NCBI RefSeq assembly: GCF_003932755.1
Contig: NZ_CP024202.1
Coordinates: 3,472,001 to 3,536,000 of the forward strand
Origin: Methylomicrobium sp. wino1
GTDB taxonomy: Bacteria; Pseudomonadota; Gammaproteobacteria; Methylococcales; Methylomonadaceae
DNA: 64,000 bases
Reading direction: 5' to 3'
Positions 61,003 to 64,000 of this stretch are shown piece after piece. Below the pieces are notes generated by a model. It worked only from the letters and a program-made list of their open reading frames with translations, did no database searches and was not told the origin of the DNA. The stretch's first letter is position 1. Every line of letters begins with the position of its first letter. The translations under genes and the position numbers were made by a program.

Positions 61003-64000
61003 ATGAATAAAAAACTTCTTATCGGTGCAACGCTATATACCTTGTTCGTCGTCTACGGCAGTTTGGTTCCGCTCGATTACCGACCAATGCCTTTCGACGT
61101 TGCTTTGGAAAAATTCCGAAATATTCGTTATCTCAATCTAGGCATAGAATCGCGTGCGGACTGGGTTGCGAATATTCTGCTTTACATACCGCTGGCTTAC
61201 TTTTGGGCGGCTGGTTTTGGCGGTCAATTTCGCGAATACACCCGGCTACTGGTTGCGGTGCCGGTTTTGCTGTTTTGTTGGACTTTGGCTGTTTCGGTCG
61301 AGTTTGCTCAGTTATTTTTCCCACCCCGTACCGTTTCGATCAACGATTTGATCGCCGAGGCAATGGGCTCGGCCATGGGCGTAGGACTTTGGTTATTTTC
61401 AGGCGATTATTTCCGCCGTTTATCTCGTCATCTCTCGCTTGGTAATTTTCTATCGATCAAAGCGGCGATTATTTTCTATATCGCCATCTATTTTGCCTTA
61501 AGTTTTTTTCCGTTCGATTTTGTTATATCCCATCAAGAGCTTGACACTCGGTTGGCCTCGGGCAATCACAGCCTGTTTATGTCCATCGATACGTGCCGAG
61601 CCGATGGTATTCGCTGTGTGGTCAAGCTGGGGGCCGAAATAGTCGTATTGATTCCGTTAGGCATTTTACTCTGTTTATTGCCTTATATTTCGCACCCCAA
61701 ACTGGTTTGCATCTTAACCGGTTTTTTTATCGGATTGTTCGTCGAAATCGGTCAATTATTTTTGGCATCAGGCGTGGCGCAAGGCATTTCGGTGTTGACC
61801 CGTATGACCGGATTGGGGGTGGGCGCGGTTGTGTTTGCCTTTTTTTCTAAACACGACAAAGATTATTGGATCGCTTGTTTAAAACCCACGGTGTTAACGC
61901 TTCTTCCTCTTCATGTTTTTTTGGTAGCCGCACTGAACGGCTGGACCGGCGGGAATTGGATCGGTCTTGAAAAGGCGCTTGAAAAACTCGATACGGTTCA
62001 GTTTTTACCGTTTTACTATTTCTATTACACGACCGAATCCTTGGCCATGGTGAGCTTACTCAGCAACATCGGCATGTATTTTCCGATCGGCTTGGCATTT
62101 TGGTTGTGGAACTATGCGGACTCCAAACCTGAGCGAGTTCATTGGTGTTTAGTCGGATTATCTGCCGCTGTTTTTGCTACGTTGATAGAAACCGGCAAGT
62201 TGTTTTTAGCGCCTAAGCATCCCGATCCGACCGATGTGTTGATCGCATTTGCTTCGGCGGCATTGGTCTATGAATTGCTTAATCATGCGATGCGCTGGTT
62301 TTCAAATGGTAAGATCAAGCAGGGAAGGGGATTATCGATTGCCGAAGCATTCCACGATCACGAAAACTCTATTTCAGAGGATGATCCTATTCGGTCATCG
62401 GCAACCGTCAAACCGGAAGAAATCGATAAACGTTGGCGCGTATTATCGGGGATTCTTGCGTTGATTATTGGTTGGGCTTTATTGAATTATCCGATCGGCG
62501 CACCATTGCTATCGGCATTATTGATTGCTTACGCGGTTTTATTGTTTCGTTACCCCCATGCTTGGCTATTCGTCTTACCGGCAATGCTACCGGTTCTGGA
62601 TTTTGCCCCTTGGACCGGTCGGTTCTTTTTTGACGAGTTCGATCTGGTCGTCATGACAACCCTTGCAGTTTATTATTGGCAAAAATCCAGCATTCGATTA
62701 ACCCGACAGTTTTCCGGAACGGTTAAGTTATGTTTAGGGATGTTTGCGTTAATTTACCTAATTAGCTTATACAGAGGCTTATTTCCGCTGCAAGACATCG
62801 ATATCAACGCCTTTTCCAATTACTACAGCTACTATAATAGCTTACGAGTGGGCAAGGGGGTCATTTGGGCATTCTTTTTGTTTCATCTGTTAAAACAAAC
62901 ATTGCAGCAATACCCAAAGGCAAAACAGTATTTCGGTTACGGAGCATTGTTGGGATTGATCGGCGTCATTAGCGTTTCGATTTGGGAGCGCTTTTTGTTT
63001 TCCGGCTTGTTTAATTTTGAAAGCGATTATCGCATCACCGCAATGTTTTCAACCATGCATACCGGCGGTGGGCATATCGATGCCTATTTAGTCTTGGCAT
63101 TACCTTTTATTGCGATGCTGTTTCTCTACGCGCCTCGCAGATTGATAGGCGGAATGGCCGGCTTTGGAATTTTTGCTGCCGGCTTTTATGTCCTGATGGT
63201 GACTTTTTCCCGAGGACCTTATCTGGCTTTTGCGTTAGCTTTTATCGTTTTTTTGAGCAGTCTATTTTTTGCCGTTAACGCGAGGCATTTGCGTACTAAC
63301 CGAAAATCAATACCGCTGTTAAGCGTGTTATTACTCATTCCCGTAATGGCCATTCCTGTCTTTCAAGGTGGCTTTATTCAAGAACGCTTCAAGCGTATCG
63401 ATCAAGATCTGGATGTTCGGCTCCAGCATTGGCAAGCCATTCTCGACATGAGAGATGAGGATGTCATGACGACCTTATTCGGAATGGGTATTGGCAGTTA
63501 TCCAAGAACCTATTTTTGGTGGCATAGAGGCATTGGCATGCCGGCCACTTATACGATACAAAACGATGATGGAAATCGCTATTTGCGCTTAGGGGCAGGG
63601 GGGGCGCTTTATTTAGACCAACAAGTCGCGATAGAGCCTGACACCAAATATCGTTTGTCTGCAGATTTACGAACGGATTCGGGGCAAGGGGAGGTTACAT
63701 TCCCTATCTGTGAAAAATCGTTATTATATTCGTTTCGTTGCGTCTGGAGTATCTTACGAATCGATTCCGAGCCGGGCACCTGGAGCCGGACGGAAGAAAT
63801 CTTAAATACAAAATATGTCGGATCCGGTTTGGGTAAAACAGTGGGGGAATTGTCGAGACGTCCGGTTAAACTGGGTGTTTACAATAATAGCCGAGGCAAT
63901 GTCATTGACATCGATAATATCAGCTTAATTGATGCTAATAATAAAAATCTGCTTAGCAATGGCGACTTTTCCGAAGGTATGGATTATTGGTTTTTTACGA
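61003..64000 (+). CDS. VanZ/O-antigen ligase-type polytopic protein (exosortase-associated), 3' end beyond the window
   Basis: An unbroken frame from ATG 61003 runs at least 999 codons to the window edge. The N-terminal 330 residues contain repeated VanZ-like units (YGSLVPLDYRPMPFDVALEKF, DWVANILLYIPLAYFW, VEFAQLFFPPRTVSINDLIAEAMGSAMG; again LFVEIGQLF and YFPIGLAFWLW). A second block of membrane helices (about 470-800) includes TFSRGPYLAFALAF and RLQHWQAILDMRDEDVMTTLFGMGIGSYP, the Wzy/WaaL-like ligase part. The end carries a soluble carbohydrate-binding-like segment (YRLSADLRTDSGQGEVTF). Such proteins occur in exosortase/exopolysaccharide loci. It lies 22 bases after the Uma2 gene. Confidence 0.85.
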   Translation, partial: MNKKLLIGATLYTLFVVYGSLVPLDYRPMPFDVALEKFRNIRYLNLGIESRADWVANILLYIPLAYFWAAGFGGQFREYTRLLVAVPVLLFCWTLAVSVEFAQLFFPPRTVSINDLIAEAMGSAMGVGLWLFSGDYFRRLSRHLSLGNFLSIKAAIIFYIAIYFALSFFPFDFVISHQELDTRLASGNHSLFMSIDTCRADGIRCVVKLGAEIVVLIPLGILLCLLPYISHPKLVCILTGFFIGLFVEIGQLFLASGVAQGISVLTRMTGLGVGAVVFAFFSKHDKDYWIACLKPTVLTLLPLHVFLVAALNGWTGGNWIGLEKALEKLDTVQFLPFYYFYYTTESLAMVSLLSNIGMYFPIGLAFWLWNYADSKPERVHWCLVGLSAAVFATLIETGKLFLAPKHPDPTDVLIAFASAALVYELLNHAMRWFSNGKIKQGRGLSIAEAFHDHENSISEDDPIRSSATVKPEEIDKRWRVLSGILALIIGWALLNYPIGAPLLSALLIAYAVLLFRYPHAWLFVLPAMLPVLDFAPWTGRFFFDEFDLVVMTTLAVYYWQKSSIRLTRQFSGTVKLCLGMFALIYLISLYRGLFPLQDIDINAFSNYYSYYNSLRVGKGVIWAFFLFHLLKQTLQQYPKAKQYFGYGALLGLIGVISVSIWERFLFSGLFNFESDYRITAMFSTMHTGGGHIDAYLVLALPFIAMLFLYAPRRLIGGMAGFGIFAAGFYVLMVTFSRGPYLAFALAFIVFLSSLFFAVNARHLRTNRKSIPLLSVLLLIPVMAIPVFQGGFIQERFKRIDQDLDVRLQHWQAILDMRDEDVMTTLFGMGIGSYPRTYFWWHRGIGMPATYTIQNDDGNRYLRLGAGGALYLDQQVAIEPDTKYRLSADLRTDSGQGEVTFPICEKSLLYSFRCVWSILRIDSEPGTWSRTEEILNTKYVGSGLGKTVGELSRRPVKLGVYNNSRGNVIDIDNISLIDANNKNLLSNGDFSEGMDYWFFT

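Overview
The window looks like the chromosome of a gammaproteobacterium. The evidence is an ordinary gammaproteobacterial housekeeping set (hrpA, smpB, ratA-rnfH, bamE, fur, lolCD, comEC, prfB, lysS, a SUF operon) together with exosortase-associated genes (a TIGR04073-type protein and a long VanZ/O-antigen-ligase protein at the right edge). This mix suits a methylotroph of the Methylococcales, but no methane or methanol gene lies in the window, so that placement is an inference.

Layout. 1-5.3 kb: ppnP, a small secreted protein and hrpA. 5.5-14.2 kb: the wreck of a hydroxamate siderophore locus, read right to left. It holds hemP behind a Fur-box-like site, a TonB receptor, the first ~93 codons of a siderophore-type decarboxylase, an IS1595-family element with its own dead transposase, the last half of an MFS exporter, a frameshifted acyltransferase-NIS synthetase fusion, a PepSY membrane protein and a 58-residue membrane protein. 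A decayed second copy of hrpA sits on the far side (14.26-14.52 kb). 14.8-38.3 kb: conserved chromosome, including the sufR-B-C-D / sufS-U-rsmJ-Rieske run (interrupted by a Uma2 gene), prfB with its classical +1 frameshift, an AT-rich NYN/LOTUS-type gene, and lysS.

38,354-60,070 is one 21.7 kb Tn3-family transposon. It has matching ~38-bp terminal inverted repeats and a 5-bp target duplication (TAATA), and it splits a copy of a dispersed repeat whose unbroken relative lies beside fur. Its left end holds tnpA, a DUF433/DUF5615 toxin-antitoxin pair and a serine resolvase. Its cargo is a molybdenum-cofactor island (moeA; moaA, moaD, a MoeB-rhodanese-MoaE fusion, a MoaC-MogA fusion, plus remnants of a second moeA and of a molybdate transporter) and a cytoplasmic molybdo/tungstopterin enzyme that keeps the key residues I recall for acetylene hydratase. 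Next to these are two inverted, partly decayed copies of a second module: TetR regulator, two-TM alpha/beta hydrolase and AhpD-like carboxymuconolactone decarboxylase family protein. An EthD-like protein, a LysR regulator and two paralogous 35-residue single-TM microproteins complete the cargo.

How the parts may work together (inference): the Moco genes supply cofactor for the single molybdopterin enzyme. A LysR site is shared between the enzyme's upstream region and the EthD/CMD/hydrolase promoter, and palindromic TetR sites flank the intact tetR and the second CMD gene. If the enzyme hydrates acetylene, the element could give an aerobic host acetylene use or detoxification; in a methanotroph this matters because acetylene inactivates methane monooxygenase. 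After the transposon come a Uma2 gene and the start of a ~1000-residue VanZ/O-antigen-ligase protein that runs off the window.
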